A stretch of 64,000 nucleotides of DNA from Henckelia pumila (taxonomy: Eukaryota; Streptophyta; Magnoliopsida; Lamiales; Gesneriaceae), in contig NC_133123.1 of assembly GCF_033568475.1 (NCBI RefSeq), positions 172,701,685 to 172,765,684 on the forward strand. The letters are read 5' to 3'. The translations under genes and the position numbers were made by a program. Below are positions 33,354 to 44,244 of the stretch, in pieces. How positions within the stretch are numbered: the first letter of the stretch is position 1; every line of letters starts with the position of its first letter. The notes below the pieces were generated by a model that worked only from the letters and a program-made list of their open reading frames with translations, was not told the DNA's origin and ran no database searches.

Positions 33354-35354
33354 GAACAAGAAATAGTGAAAAAAACATAATTGCTAATGACCGATGAGGT
33401 TCACACCCACGTCGATATCATAATTTGGCAAGGAAATGTCCATGAGAGTCAACATAATGGTCAATGACATTTGTCCACTCCAACACATTGTCCATATTTT
33501 CAAACTTTGTAGTTCCATGGTGAAAATTCTCAACTATGCTGTAAAAATGTGTGTACAAAATTAGATCTTATATAATCTTCAATTGAATTTCAAGAGTTAT
33601 ATGCTGAAAACAATGAACAGAGTAGGCATTTCTTGCAGCATATCAAAGCTTATAATCATGTTTTCTCTTTTACGTCGATGAGAGTAAGTATAGATGAAAC
33701 TTTGGCAACTAGGGCTAATGGAATTTATACATTTTGTGCTCATGAGTCAATATATCACTCTATTGGAAGTCTTCTACCAACAAAAAATTCTAGGCCGAGT
33801 TACATGCAGATGTGGATTGCAGGCACATATTATGAAATAGATAATAGACTTGAAGAAAACCAAGGACAGAGACGAGAGCTGCTCATAAAAACACAAAACA
33901 TCCTAGATCTATATAATCCATTCGTGCATGTATTTCGGCCAATTGGCAGACGTGAAGACATACCTAGCTGCAAGCTTATCATAAAGGAACATCAACTTAA
34001 TCAACGTCAATACAATTTACCAACAACATCTCAGGTTTCGGCTGTTATCGTTGACAATGAATGTTCGTACAACTTGAGTAGTCGTGACATTATTACACAA
34101 GGAATTGGTGGCCATCTTATGAATATCCAAGATATCGTTGGTTATTATGATCCCCTATAATATCCTCTCCTACTGCCATATGGTACGTATGTGGTTGGGA
34201 CACAAACAGCAGAAACAACGATGGCACCCGGGTTACATGCTTAAACTACTACGCATACATGCTACAAGTTACTAGAATAAGATTACATCTTATACTTACT
34301 CAAAAAATTATTTTCTCAGCAACTTAAAATTTTTTTATATCAATAAAATCATGAAAACTCTGATTTTGTACTAGATACGAAAAGATTCTTCATCATTACT
34401 ACTTCGCGGAGGTCGGATCTTTCAACAATACGTAGTTGACAACTATGTAAAGATTGAAACACATAGACTAAGGTGGATCCGTACAAATCAACACAACATT
34501 CGTTCTGACCTTTATCAAGGGCTACAAGATTGTTTAGATGGGGGCAAGAACAACACAGGTATAATATGCTAATTTTAACCTAACATATTTTTAAGATTTA
34601 TTTATTTCCTATGTTCTAACAAATATATTATACAGAAAATGTTGGTCACAGAATAGTACTCCCATCAACATTCGTTGGAATCCCACGCGATATGTATCAA
34701 CGATACCAATATGCTATGACTTTGGTACAAACATATGGGAAGCCAGATTTAATGCTTATAATGACATGCAATCTTAATTGGCATGAAATAAAAGAGCAAA
34801 TACTTCCTGGATAATCTCCCCAGGATTGCCCAGATTTGTTTACAAGGATATTCAAATTAAAATTCGATGAATTTAAGAAAGACATGGTGGATAGAGGAGT
34901 TCTAGGAAGAGTTCACTCTAACTCATATGTCATCGAATATCAAAAAAAGGAACTGCCTCGTGCTCATATATTGGTTATATTTGACAACAGTGATAAGCTA
35001 CATACTCCAACTGATTTTAACTCAATTGTGCGTGTTGAAATACCTTCACAAAGAGATGAACCCAGTCTATATGAAGCGGTTATACACCATATGATACATG
35101 GACCGTGTGGTTTAATCAATCGTCATAGTCCATGTATGAAAGATGGTAAGTGCAAAAAGAACTTTCCAATGCCATTTGTCACATATAGTTCACGAGATAA
35201 TGACTCATATCCTTTGTATCATAGACGTAAAGGTACACGAATAGTATCTAACAACAATGATCAAGTCATCATTGACAACGGTTTGGTTGTCCCTTATAAT
35301 AAGTGGCTTCTGTTGAAATATGATTTTCATATTAATGTTGAAGTATTTGGGGGT
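33354..35354 (+). pseudogene. Helitron replicase (Helitron_like_N and Rep/HUH), broken
   Basis: From 33633 the frame reads LQHIKAYNHVFSFTSMRVSID, ANGIYTFCAHESIYHSIGSLLP, MQMWIAGTYYEIDNRL, NPFVHVFRPIGRRED, QRQYNLPTTSQVSAVIV and SSRDIITQGIGGHLMNIQD, then YDPL and a TAA at 34159-34161 (Gln expected) before YPLLLPYG. Two further exons hold GGRSFQQYVVDNYVKIE-like text (34410-34558) and GHRIVLPSTFVGIPRDMYQRYQYAMTLV with KPDLMLIMTCN, EYQKKELPRAHILVIFD and KDGKCKKNFPMPF. The HUH nuclease motif should read H-A-H; here it is R-A-H (34958-34966). It ends at YDFHINVEVFGG where a CACTA end cuts in. Confidence 0.9.
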
Positions 35355-35380
35355 CACTACAAGAAAAATGTTAATTAACA

Positions 35381-35665
35381 ACACTTAAACGACAACGGTT
35401 TTATTTAAAAACCGTTGTTTTTTACTATATAACAACGGTTTTAATTAAAACTGTTGTCTTTGGGAGTTTTCTCAATAAAAAAGACAACAGTTTTTTTAAA
35501 ACCGTTGTCTTTTGGGGGTAAAAGACAACAGTTCTTTAAAACTGTTGTCTATAAGCATTTATTTTGGACATAAGACAACGGTTTTTATCAACTGTTGTCT
35601 ATGAGCGTTTTTTTTAGGTTAAAAGACAACAGTTTCGTAAAACCGTTGTCTTTTATAACACTTTT
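35381..35665. repeat. CACTA subterminal repeats (AACCGTTGT units)
   Basis: At least ten copies of ACAACGGTTTT / AAAACCGTTGTC (or AACTGTTGTC) alternate in both orientations, for example near 35391-35417, 35430-35461, 35483-35512, 35524-35551, 35574-35601 and 35624-35652. Pairs form hairpins of 10-14 bp. Such subterminal arrays bind the TNPA-type protein of CACTA elements. Confidence 0.85.
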
Positions 35666-35823
35666 TAAATTATTTTATTATTTTATTGATATAATAATAA
35701 TTATTATTATAAAAAAAAACAAAACCTACCGTAAAAAAAGAAAACCTATCCCCAAAATCGCCTCTTCTCCCTTCGATTTTTCTTCGCCACTGCTGTACGT
35801 CATCGGAGAAGGTTCGACGTCCA

Positions 35824-36527
35824 CCGGAGTAGGTTGCTTAGTGCTTGGAGATCTCGATTATGGTTGGAATCGCAAGGCTTCAGCTCGGTACTTGCACGAC
35901 CAAGCCTCCTCGAGCACTATCCCAACCGTGTCGAAATCGTTCAGCTCGACGACTCCACCGGTGAGATCCGACCCGACCCTGCCCTCTCCTTAGACCAACC
36001 CTATCCTCCCACCAAAATCATTTTCATACCCGACAAAGACTGCCACTGCCCCGATTTGCTTGCCTCGTCCTCCGATTTCCTCCGCATATGGCAAATCTCC
36101 GATTTCGACAATGGCCGCAGCGTCGAGCTCAAGAGCTTGTTGAACAACAACCGCAACAGCGAATACTCCAGCCCTTTGACCTCGTTTGACTGGAACGAAG
36201 CCGAACCCAGGAGAATCGGGACTTCCAGTATTGATATGACTTTCACCATCTGGTACATCGAGAAGGAAGTCGTCGATACGTAGTTGATTGCGCACGATAA
36301 GGAGGTTTATGATATCTCGTGGGGCGGAGTTGGGGTTTTTGCCTCCGTTTCCACCGATGGATCGGTTAGGGTGTTTGACCTTTGTGATAAGGAGCATTCT
36401 ACGATTATATACGAAAGTTCAGAGCCCGACACTCCATTAGTAAGGCTTGGGTGGAACAAGCAGGATCCGAGGTACATGGCTACAATCATCATGGACAGCA
36501 GTAAGGTGGTAGTGTTGGACATCCGAT
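35824..36527 (+). pseudogene. LWD1: Captured fragment of an LWD1/AN11-type WD40 repeat gene
   Basis: After a garbled 5' end the frame reads [92 protein letters not shown], then TAG at 36281-36283 (Gln expected) and [60 protein letters not shown] and [12 protein letters not shown], ending at 36527. These are WD repeats 1-4 of the light-regulated-WD/AN11 family, about 60% of a 340-residue protein. The C-terminal repeats are absent. It lies inside the CACTA remnant, so capture by the transposon is the simplest reading. Confidence 0.85.
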
Positions 36528-37481
36528 GATAGGTCACAGCGCCATGCCTGGGGGAGTTCTTGATAGAGCCATCGATGCTGAGGATGCCGAGAGCATTGGA
36601 TTCATTTTATTTGTTTGTATGTATCCGTTTTTTTCTTTATTTTTTTTTACTGGGACCATTGGATTCATTTTGCCTTTTGGGTGCTTAGGACTTTCTTACC
36701 AGTACAGAGCAGTGAATCATGTAATATTATCCATGAGTCACAAAACAAGAAAGGCAGACAAGGTTAGTATTTTAAATGTTTCTTGACATATAAATATAAA
36801 TTGAATTAAATGCAAATTTATGGATTCTATGTTAACAATTTTGGTTCAGTTTCTTAGTGTTGATAATGTTTCTTGTTCTCTATGCATGGTGTGATACTAA
36901 TTTGGTGGCAATTTGATTGGAACTGCAGTCTATCTTGGTGAGTCTCGATCACACTTACACGTTATTTAATAGTTAGGAAGTGACTGTAATATCTAAAAAC
37001 AAAGTAATGAAAATACAATGTCCAGGTACACGCTTTAGTCTGTTCCAATATATACATACGTACATACCTTTGTTGTTTGTTCTTCTGGCAAGGGATTTGA
37101 TTAATCTCAAGTTATTTATTTATTTTTCTCTCGTGTACGTCATATTACAGCAGTGTTTTTGTGTTCAACTCAACCTTATTTTTCTTCGTTTTTGTTTCTT
37201 ATTGAATAACTTTTCAATTTTTTTGTCTCAGTCTGTGGGGCTATTGATTTCATAGGATAAGACGTAAAATAGAACAATAAATGAATTAACCAAATGTATG
37301 ATGAACCTGTGTTAGAAATCTATCCTAGTTTAATATATAGTCAAAGTAATTATGATCAATTACCAATGTATTTTCGTATTCTGTTTTGACCTTCTGACAA
37401 CCAAAGTAAATTATGAATTTACAAACAAGCATATTTTGTTTTGACTCACGGATTTATTGTTAGCAGGAAATCTGTTGTGAT

Positions 37482-38104
37482 ATGGCTGCTCAAATTTCTC
37501 TTATATATGTCGTATCTCGTAGGATGTGTAGTAGTGGCAAAATCCTGAGTGAGGAGGCCAGGGCTGTTGAAAGCATCTATATCAAGGTAATTTTCTCAAA
37601 TTGTATACATATATTAGCCTGGTTTTGGTATCTTGGCAATCACTGCAACTTATTTTTCTCTTCCTTGAAGGGAATTCACAAGGATATTGAATTGCCTGTG
37701 AACATTGATATTTATCGACACAGTAGGAGTTTTTATTTATGCCTACACATCTTTTAGCATTTACAAGAAACTTGAGATACTTGGAAACATGTACTGGGCC
37801 GAGATATATACCGTTTGGTTGGTGGGAAAGTATGTATATTAATGTTGGGTTAATTAGTTAAAAGATATGGACAGCTGATGATGTATAACTAAAACTCGAG
37901 TCAATTATTAATGCTAAATGTTTTATCAAATGTTGACCTCCTTTCTCTCTCTTGTGATATATAGATGCATATTACTGCTACTTGGTTATTGGAAAGAATG
38001 CATGTTGGTTTACTGAATTTCAAGATTATGAATCTACTTTTCTCATGACTTTTTGCAAATAACAGAAAAAGGAGCAAGAGAAATCGGAGAAGCAAGCTCG
38101 GAAG
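37482..38104 (+). pseudogene. Captured fragment of a mitochondrial F1-ATPase inhibitor-like gene
   Basis: Exon 37482-37586 encodes MAAQISLIYVVSRRMCSSGK and ILSEEARAVESIYIK, ending at a donor AAG|GTAATT. In phase, an exon at 38066-38104 after AACAG encodes KKEQEKSEKQARK and ends at a donor AAG|GTATAA. The plant family has S-SGK-x-LSEEERAAENVYIKKMEREK: residues match closely, with E-R replaced by A-R and N replaced by S. The rest of the gene (C-terminal half) is missing. The intron here is 479 bp. It lies 0.9 kb after the WD40 fragment in the same orientation within the CACTA remnant. Confidence 0.65.
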
Positions 38105-39002
38105 GTATAATATTACCTGGATAATAATGCATCTATAATCCTCAGCTTATTTTTTTATTATTATTTTTTATGTTTTAACTGGACTAATCCGTACGTTCTC
38201 CAGCTTCCTTTCTTTAAGTTACTCTTGATGGACAACAGGACTGGATCAAGCAAGCTAAATATAAATGTTATGATTAATAATTAATTTTCCATGGTATCTG
38301 GGCATTATTATTTTTGTTTGCTTCTTTCCTGCCACCTCTCTCATGTTTTGTCGATTTTGCATCTGAACTAATGCATATAATCGAGTTTGGATCAGGTACA
38401 TGGTGGCTTTCCTTGTATTTCTTCACCACTATATATTTATCTGTTAAGAGAAAATTCCCCTCTCAGGAGGAGTTGTGTTATTCACGATATCACTTGCTTT
38501 TTACAAGCGACAAGGAATCCGTATTAATGGACTCTGTCCTGAGGCAAGCTATGTTCAATTTTTATATTTAAGATGCTCATATTAGTGTATATGTTTTAAT
38601 TAATTCATTTCCTGATATTTGCTGACACGATATTTTTTGAGAGCCAGGTGATCGAGATCTCCAGTGATCTGTTTTGGAAAGAGAAACATTATTATTTTAA
38701 GTTTTACCGGAAAATAAATTTTTATATTAATTTTATGGCCGCAAATAACATAGAAGATAACGTAAATATAAATAAATTGGTAACATTCTTTGACTTAGAT
38801 TTCAAGTTTGTTTAGTGCAGAGGTGTCTTCTCTAAAACTTGTCTTGTTTGCTTATTTTCTTTGTTGAATGTTATTTTTTTTTAATGAGACTCAAATACAG
38901 GGAAGCTTCTCTAAAACTTGTCTTTTTCATTCTACGACATATCATGAATATTTCTTCCTTAGAAATTAAAATACGTACTCCGACGAGGAAGGCTTCGGGT
39001 TA
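38105..39002. other. Non-coding rest of the CACTA remnant
   Basis: No recognised protein. An open frame at 38314-38571 is Phe/Leu/Ser-rich and resembles nothing I know. The segment GGTACATGGTGGCTTTCC to about 38545 could be another captured exon, but this is speculative. The right border is the Copia-derived sequence beginning at about 39003. Confidence 0.4.
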
Positions 39003-39009
39003 ATTTTGG

Positions 39010-39145
39010 TACAATTGATAATAAAATATGATTTTATGTATAAAATTGGATTTTATATGTAAAATATGATTTTATGGATAAACTAGATAAAATATGATTT
39101 TATATATAAAATAAGATTTTATGTATGAAATATGATTTTATCTAT
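39010..39145 (+). repeat. Copia leader tandem repeats (ATATGATTTTAT units)
   Basis: About six units of 18-25 bp built on AAAATATGATTTTAT with TATATAAAAT/GTATAAAAT spacers. The matching array in Copia F is 62430-62595, with the unit number and spacing slightly different. Confidence 0.8.
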
Positions 39146-39830
39146 TTAAATTTTATTTCCATTGCATGTTATCCAATGAATTAATTTGGAATTAAAATTA
39201 TTGGATAAGGATGATCGATTGCCATGTCCAATATTATAGGTGTATGTTAGGTTGATTACATTTGGTTTTATTATTGTTGTTGTGTTTTATTAATGGGCCT
39301 GGTTTATGGCCCAATATGAATTGTCATATGTAATATAAGTGGGCTTGGTTTATGGCCCATTCCCACCCTTAAAATATGTATCCCCTACTTGTCATCGAAA
39401 TTTATTGTAAATTTATAAGACTCAGTGGGAGATAAAGATTTGAAAACAAAGGTGGGCCCAGCAGACAATAAAGACCAAAAAAATGTAAATTGGAAGCTCA
39501 ATGTAATAGGATTGCATTGCATACTTGCATATTACCTAGGATTGGACTTAAACTCGTGATTGGCAACCACGGGTCGATTAGTAATGGAATCGATCATCCT
39601 AAAATAATATATGATATTATTGTTGTATGCATGTTTAGACTAAATTGTATGAATCCCGCAAGCATAGAAATTTTGAATGATGAGACAAATTTTTCGAAAT
39701 TAAAATCCCTCATTTTAATTTTATTTAAAATTGATATCAAGATTAACAAAAGGGAATTTAAATATTGTTTAAATGTTCCTTCCTTCCATCAACGATTAAT
39801 GTATGAGATGCTACCCGCGGGCATGGTCCG

Positions 39831-40109
39831 GCTCATATTATTGGGGGGCTCGTTCGTCGAAAAGCTGTACATTGGATCGACATATGTTGTAAGTTGGGTG
39901 GAACTCCCATGGGATTGGCTCATATTATTGGGGATCCACATGGCGACCGTCCATCACAACTTAATATTGATGGGTCATCTTGACATGTCACAATAAACGG
40001 CGTCATATTATTGGGCCCTTATTGGACATGAGGTAAATAACATGGGGATTGTTTTGGAAACAATTGGGCTCTACCTTTTGAAGAGCATGGTTGGCTAATA
40101 TTATTCGGG
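39831..40109 (+). repeat. Copia leader motif GGCTCATATTATTGGG, four copies
   Basis: Copies start near 39830 (GGCTCATATTATTGGGG), 39917 (GGCTCATATTATTGGGG), 40001 (CGTCATATTATTGGG) and 40092 (GGCTAATATTATTCGGG), spaced 84-91 bases. Copia F has the same four near 63273, 63361, 63446 and 63537. They lie between the PBS and the gag start, where packaging and dimer signals usually are. Function is not known. Confidence 0.85.
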
Positions 40110-40300
40110 ACCATGTTTTGTCAATTGGGCTCCATGTTCCCACTAAAAAAAATAATTCTCTCGTTTTCACTAGAGGGTGGTGGAATCGTTAAAATAGTGG
40201 GAGTGTAATTCATAAAATTAAACTCGTCTTATTTTATGTCTTAGTAAATTAATTAAACAATCACTGATTATTGTCTGTTTCTTTTCAGTATTTCATTAAG

Positions 40301-43300
40301 ATGAATTCGCGCAATTCACTATTCTCTATTCTCGAACAAAACAAACTGACTGGCGCAAACTATACGGAATGGTTCCGTAAGTTGAAGATTGTCTTGACCT
40401 CGGAGAAGATGTTCTACGTGTTAGAAAAATCTCCTCCGAAGGAAGCACCAGCTAATATAAGTCCGAAAGAGTTGGCCAAACTTGATAAATGGTGGGACCA
40501 TGATATCAAGGCCAAATGCTATATGCAAGCTTCGATGTCTGATGAACTCCAGAGGCGATTTGAGGATACCGTGAATGCTGCTGACATTCACGTACAACTC
40601 AAGCTGGAACTTTTTGGGGCTCAATCGAGAGCTGAAAGGTTCGCTACTGTAAAAGAGTTAATGACGTGTCGCATGCATGAAGGGACTTCGGTCCGTGATC
40701 ATGGGGTACGCGTGATTTGGCTCATTCAGAAGTTGGTAACGCTTGAATTGGTATTGGAGCATGAACTCAATGTGGACTTATTACTGCTCTCTCTTCCTTC
40801 ATCGTTTGACGATTTTGTGGTGAATTTCAATATGAACAAGATAGAGGCCTCCCTTGAAGAGATGGTCAATATGCTTGTAACTTATGAAGCCACTTTAAAG
40901 AAGGATAAAGCGGTTCTCTTGGTGGGCTCCTCTTCTTCTGCTAAGAAGGGGCCAAGTACAAAGGGTAAGAAACGTTCTGCCCCATCCAAGAAAACCGGAC
41001 CCGAGAAGAAAAACAAGACAAAGGCTTCAAACGTGGAAAAATCCAAGGATGTTTGCCATCACTGCAAGAAACCCGGTCATTGGAAACGTAACTGCAAGGA
41101 ATATCTCGAGCAGTTGCGAACTGCGAAGGGTATGTTTTATATTAAAATAAATGTTTCACTTAATACTACTTCTTGGGTATTGGATACCGGATGTGGATCT
41201 CACATTTGCAATGATTTGCAGGTGATGACAAGAAGTCGCAAGCTTAGGATGGGTGAGACCCAGCTGAGGCTCGGAAATGGTTCTTGAGTTGAAGCCAAAG
41301 CTGTGGGAGACATTTGTTTAATTTTGCAGAATGATTTTAAGTTATTTTTTAGAGATGTTTTATATGTTCCAGATTTGGTTAAAAATATTATTTCTATTTC
41401 TATACTTGATAAATATGGTTTTTCTTGCAATTTTGTGCATGGGATTTGCAATATTTACAAAAATAAATGTTTAATTGGATGTGGACAACTTGAAAACGAT
41501 CTATATAACTTAAAATTAAAAGACGTTCCAATTAATTATGTTGATAAACTGGTAACAACAAATAAAAGGAAAATTGATAATCAAAACCCGGCAAACCTTT
41601 GGCATGCTAGGCTAGGTCATGTTTCCTCAAGGAGGATGAACAAGCTAGTGGGAGAGGGCATGTTTGATATGTCTGATATTAAATCTCTACCTACTTGTGA
41701 GTCCTGCCTGAAAGGAAAAATGACTAAATCTCCTTTCAAAGGAAAACCTGAGCGTAGTCAAAATCTATTGGATTTGATCCATACGGATGTTTGCGGACCA
41801 TTTAGTATTGGTACAAAATTTGGTCACACCTACTTCATTACCTTTACTGATGATTATTCTAGGTATGGGTACTTATATTTGATGAAATATAAGTCTGAAT
41901 CATTTGAAAAGTTCAAAGAATTCAAGGCTGAAGTAGAAAACAAACTAGGTAAGAGTATTAAAGCACTTCGATCAGATCGAGGTGGAGAATACTTAAGTAC
42001 CGAGTTCTTGGATTATCTAAAAGAGAATGGGATTCTCTCTCTGTGGACTCCTCCTATGACACCTCAGCTGAATGGTGTTTCGGAGCGTCGCAATCGAACC
42101 TTGTTGGACATGGTTCGATCTATGATGAGTTTCACTGAGCTCCCACCTTCGTTTTGGGGCTATGCTCTTGAAACGGCGGTATTGTTGTTGAACAACGTCC
42201 ACACTAAAGAAGTGGACAAAACACCATACGAGTTATGGAATGGCAAAGCTCCTAAGTATTCGTAATTGAGGATTTGGGGATGTCCTGCTTACGTGAAGCA
42301 GACAGTGGAAGATAAGCTGGATAGTCGATCCACCTTATGTTATTTTGTAGGGTATCCGAAGAATTCAATCGTATATTATTTCTATCATCCTACTGAAACA
42401 AAAGTGTTTGTTTCAAGGAATGCCACCTTCTTGGAGAAGGAGTTCTTATTGGATAAGAAAGGCAAGATGATGGAACTCGAAGAAATTCGAGAAGAACCCG
42501 AGATACAAAATAACAATCCTATACCTCAAGAATCATCACAAGACACACCTATTACTAGAAGATCCGAGAGGACTTCTAGGCCTCCTATTAGATATGGTCT
42601 TCTTCTTGAAGGGGATCAAAGTGAACCCGACATTGGATATGATCCGAGAAACTTCAAGGAAGCAATTTTTGATGCTGATTCGAACTTATGGCTTGAAGCT
42701 ATGCAGTCGGAAATAGACTCGATGCATGCAAACCAAGTTTGGTCTTTAGTAGATCCTCCCGATGGAATAGTTCCAATAGGGTGTAAATGGATCTACAAGA
42801 GAAAGCTTGGGCCTGATGGTAAGGTACTGACCTACAAGGCACGATTGGTTGCAAAAGGTTATACTCAAAGAAAAGAAGTTGACTATGATGAAACTTTTTC
42901 ACCAGTCGCAATGTTCAAGTCCATAAGAATCCTTATTGCCATAGCAGCTTGGTATGACTACGAGATATGGCAAATGGATGTGAAGACTGCATTTCTTAAT
43001 GGAAACATTAAGGAAGAAATCTATATGATGCAGCCCGAGGGATTCACATCCATGGGAAGTGGGCATAAGGTATGTAAGCTTCAGAGATCGATCTATGGTT
43101 TCAAACAGGCATCAAGAAGTTAGAACCAGAAATTTGATGAAACAATAAAGGACTTTGGTTTCATCAAGAACCCGGAGGAACCGTGCGTGTACAAGAAAGT
43201 AGTTAAGGATGCTGTGACAGTCTTAGTACTTTATGTTGATGACATCTTACTCATTGGGAATGATGTAGGGATGTTGCAGTCAACAAAGATATGGTTTTCA

Positions 43301-44218
43301 GGTAGTTTCTCGATGAAGGATTTGGGTGAGGCATCCTATATTCTAGGGATACAGATCTATAGAGATAGATCTAAGAGAATGATAGGACTTACTCAAGCTA
43401 CCTACATCGACACTATATTGAAAAGGTTTTCAATGGATGAGTCCAAGAGAGAACATCTACCTGTGTGTCATGGAGTCTCTCTATCCAAGTCTATGTGTCC
43501 CAAGACTGACGAAGAGATAGAGAAAATGACATACATACCATATGCGTCAGCCATAGGGAGTATCATGTATGGGATGATATCTACCAGACCGGATGTGGCA
43601 TTTGCTCTGAGTGTCACGAGCTGATATCAAGCCAATCCCGGTCAAATGCATTAGAAACCCGTGAAGGATATTCTTAAGTACTTGAGAAGAACTAAGAATG
43701 TATTCATGGTTTATGGAGGAAGAGATCGGAAATTGGAAGGCTATACCGACTCTAGCTTCCAAAGTGACGTGGATGACTCGAAGTCAACCTCTGGATTTGT
43801 GTTCATGCTCAATGGCGGTGCTGTCTCTTGGAAGAATTCCATGCAGGACACCACAGCGGATTCCACCTCTGAGGCAGAATACATTGCGGCATCAGCTGCT
43901 GCTAAAGAGGCCGTTTGGATAAGGAATTTCGTCCAAAAGTTAGGCGTTATTCCTGAAGTTATTGGTCCAGTCCCGGTGTACTGTGACAACACGGGTGCCG
44001 TTGCTCAGGCAAAGGAACCAAGGTCTCATCAAAGATCCAAACATGTACTGAGGAAATACCACATCATCCGGGAGATCGTGGAAAGAGGAGACATCACTAT
44101 CGAGAGAGTGGCCTCTGCAGACAATATCGTTGATCAACTTACTAAGCCCTTGCCAGGACCATTATTTGACAAACATCGCGAAGCAATGGGACTACGTAGT
44201 ATGACTAGTTGGCTTTAG
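40301..44218 (+). pseudogene. Copia E gag-pol polyprotein, five in-frame stops
   Basis: The ATG at 40301 (MNSRNSLFSILEQNKLTG) follows an acceptor-like TTTCTTTTCAG. Domains: Gag (about residues 1-260), zinc knuckle C-HH-C-KKPGHWKRN-C (about 41056-41098), protease LDTGCGSHIC, GAG-pre-integrase NLWHARLGHVS and CESCLKGK, integrase with HTDVCGP, SDRGGEY and NGVSERRNRT (D-D-E), RT with MDVKTAFLNG and YVDDILL, and RNase H with YTDSSF, SEAEYIAAS and YCDNTGA. Stops are TGA 41285, TAA 42263, TAG 43121, TGA 43622 and TAG 43652; four fit CGA-to-TGA or TGG-to-TAG. No frameshift in 3918 bases. The catalytic residues all remain. Confidence 0.95.
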
Positions 44219-44244
44219 GGCAAGTGGAAGATTGAAAGAGTTGA

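Larger units (their letters stand above)
35355..39002 (+). mobile_element. CACTA (En/Spm) element remnant carrying host gene pieces
   Basis: CACTACAAGAAAAATG at 35355 is the canonical plant CACTA terminus, followed by the typical array of short inverted AACCGTTGT/ACAACGGTT subterminal repeats. No transposase is visible. Instead the interior holds a spliced-looking LWD1-type WD40 fragment and an ATPase-inhibitor-like fragment. I found no matching CTTGTAGTG end on the right; the element seems cut at about 39000, where Copia E starts without its 5' LTR. The 3 bases before the terminus (GGT) would be the TSD but have no partner. Confidence 0.8.
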
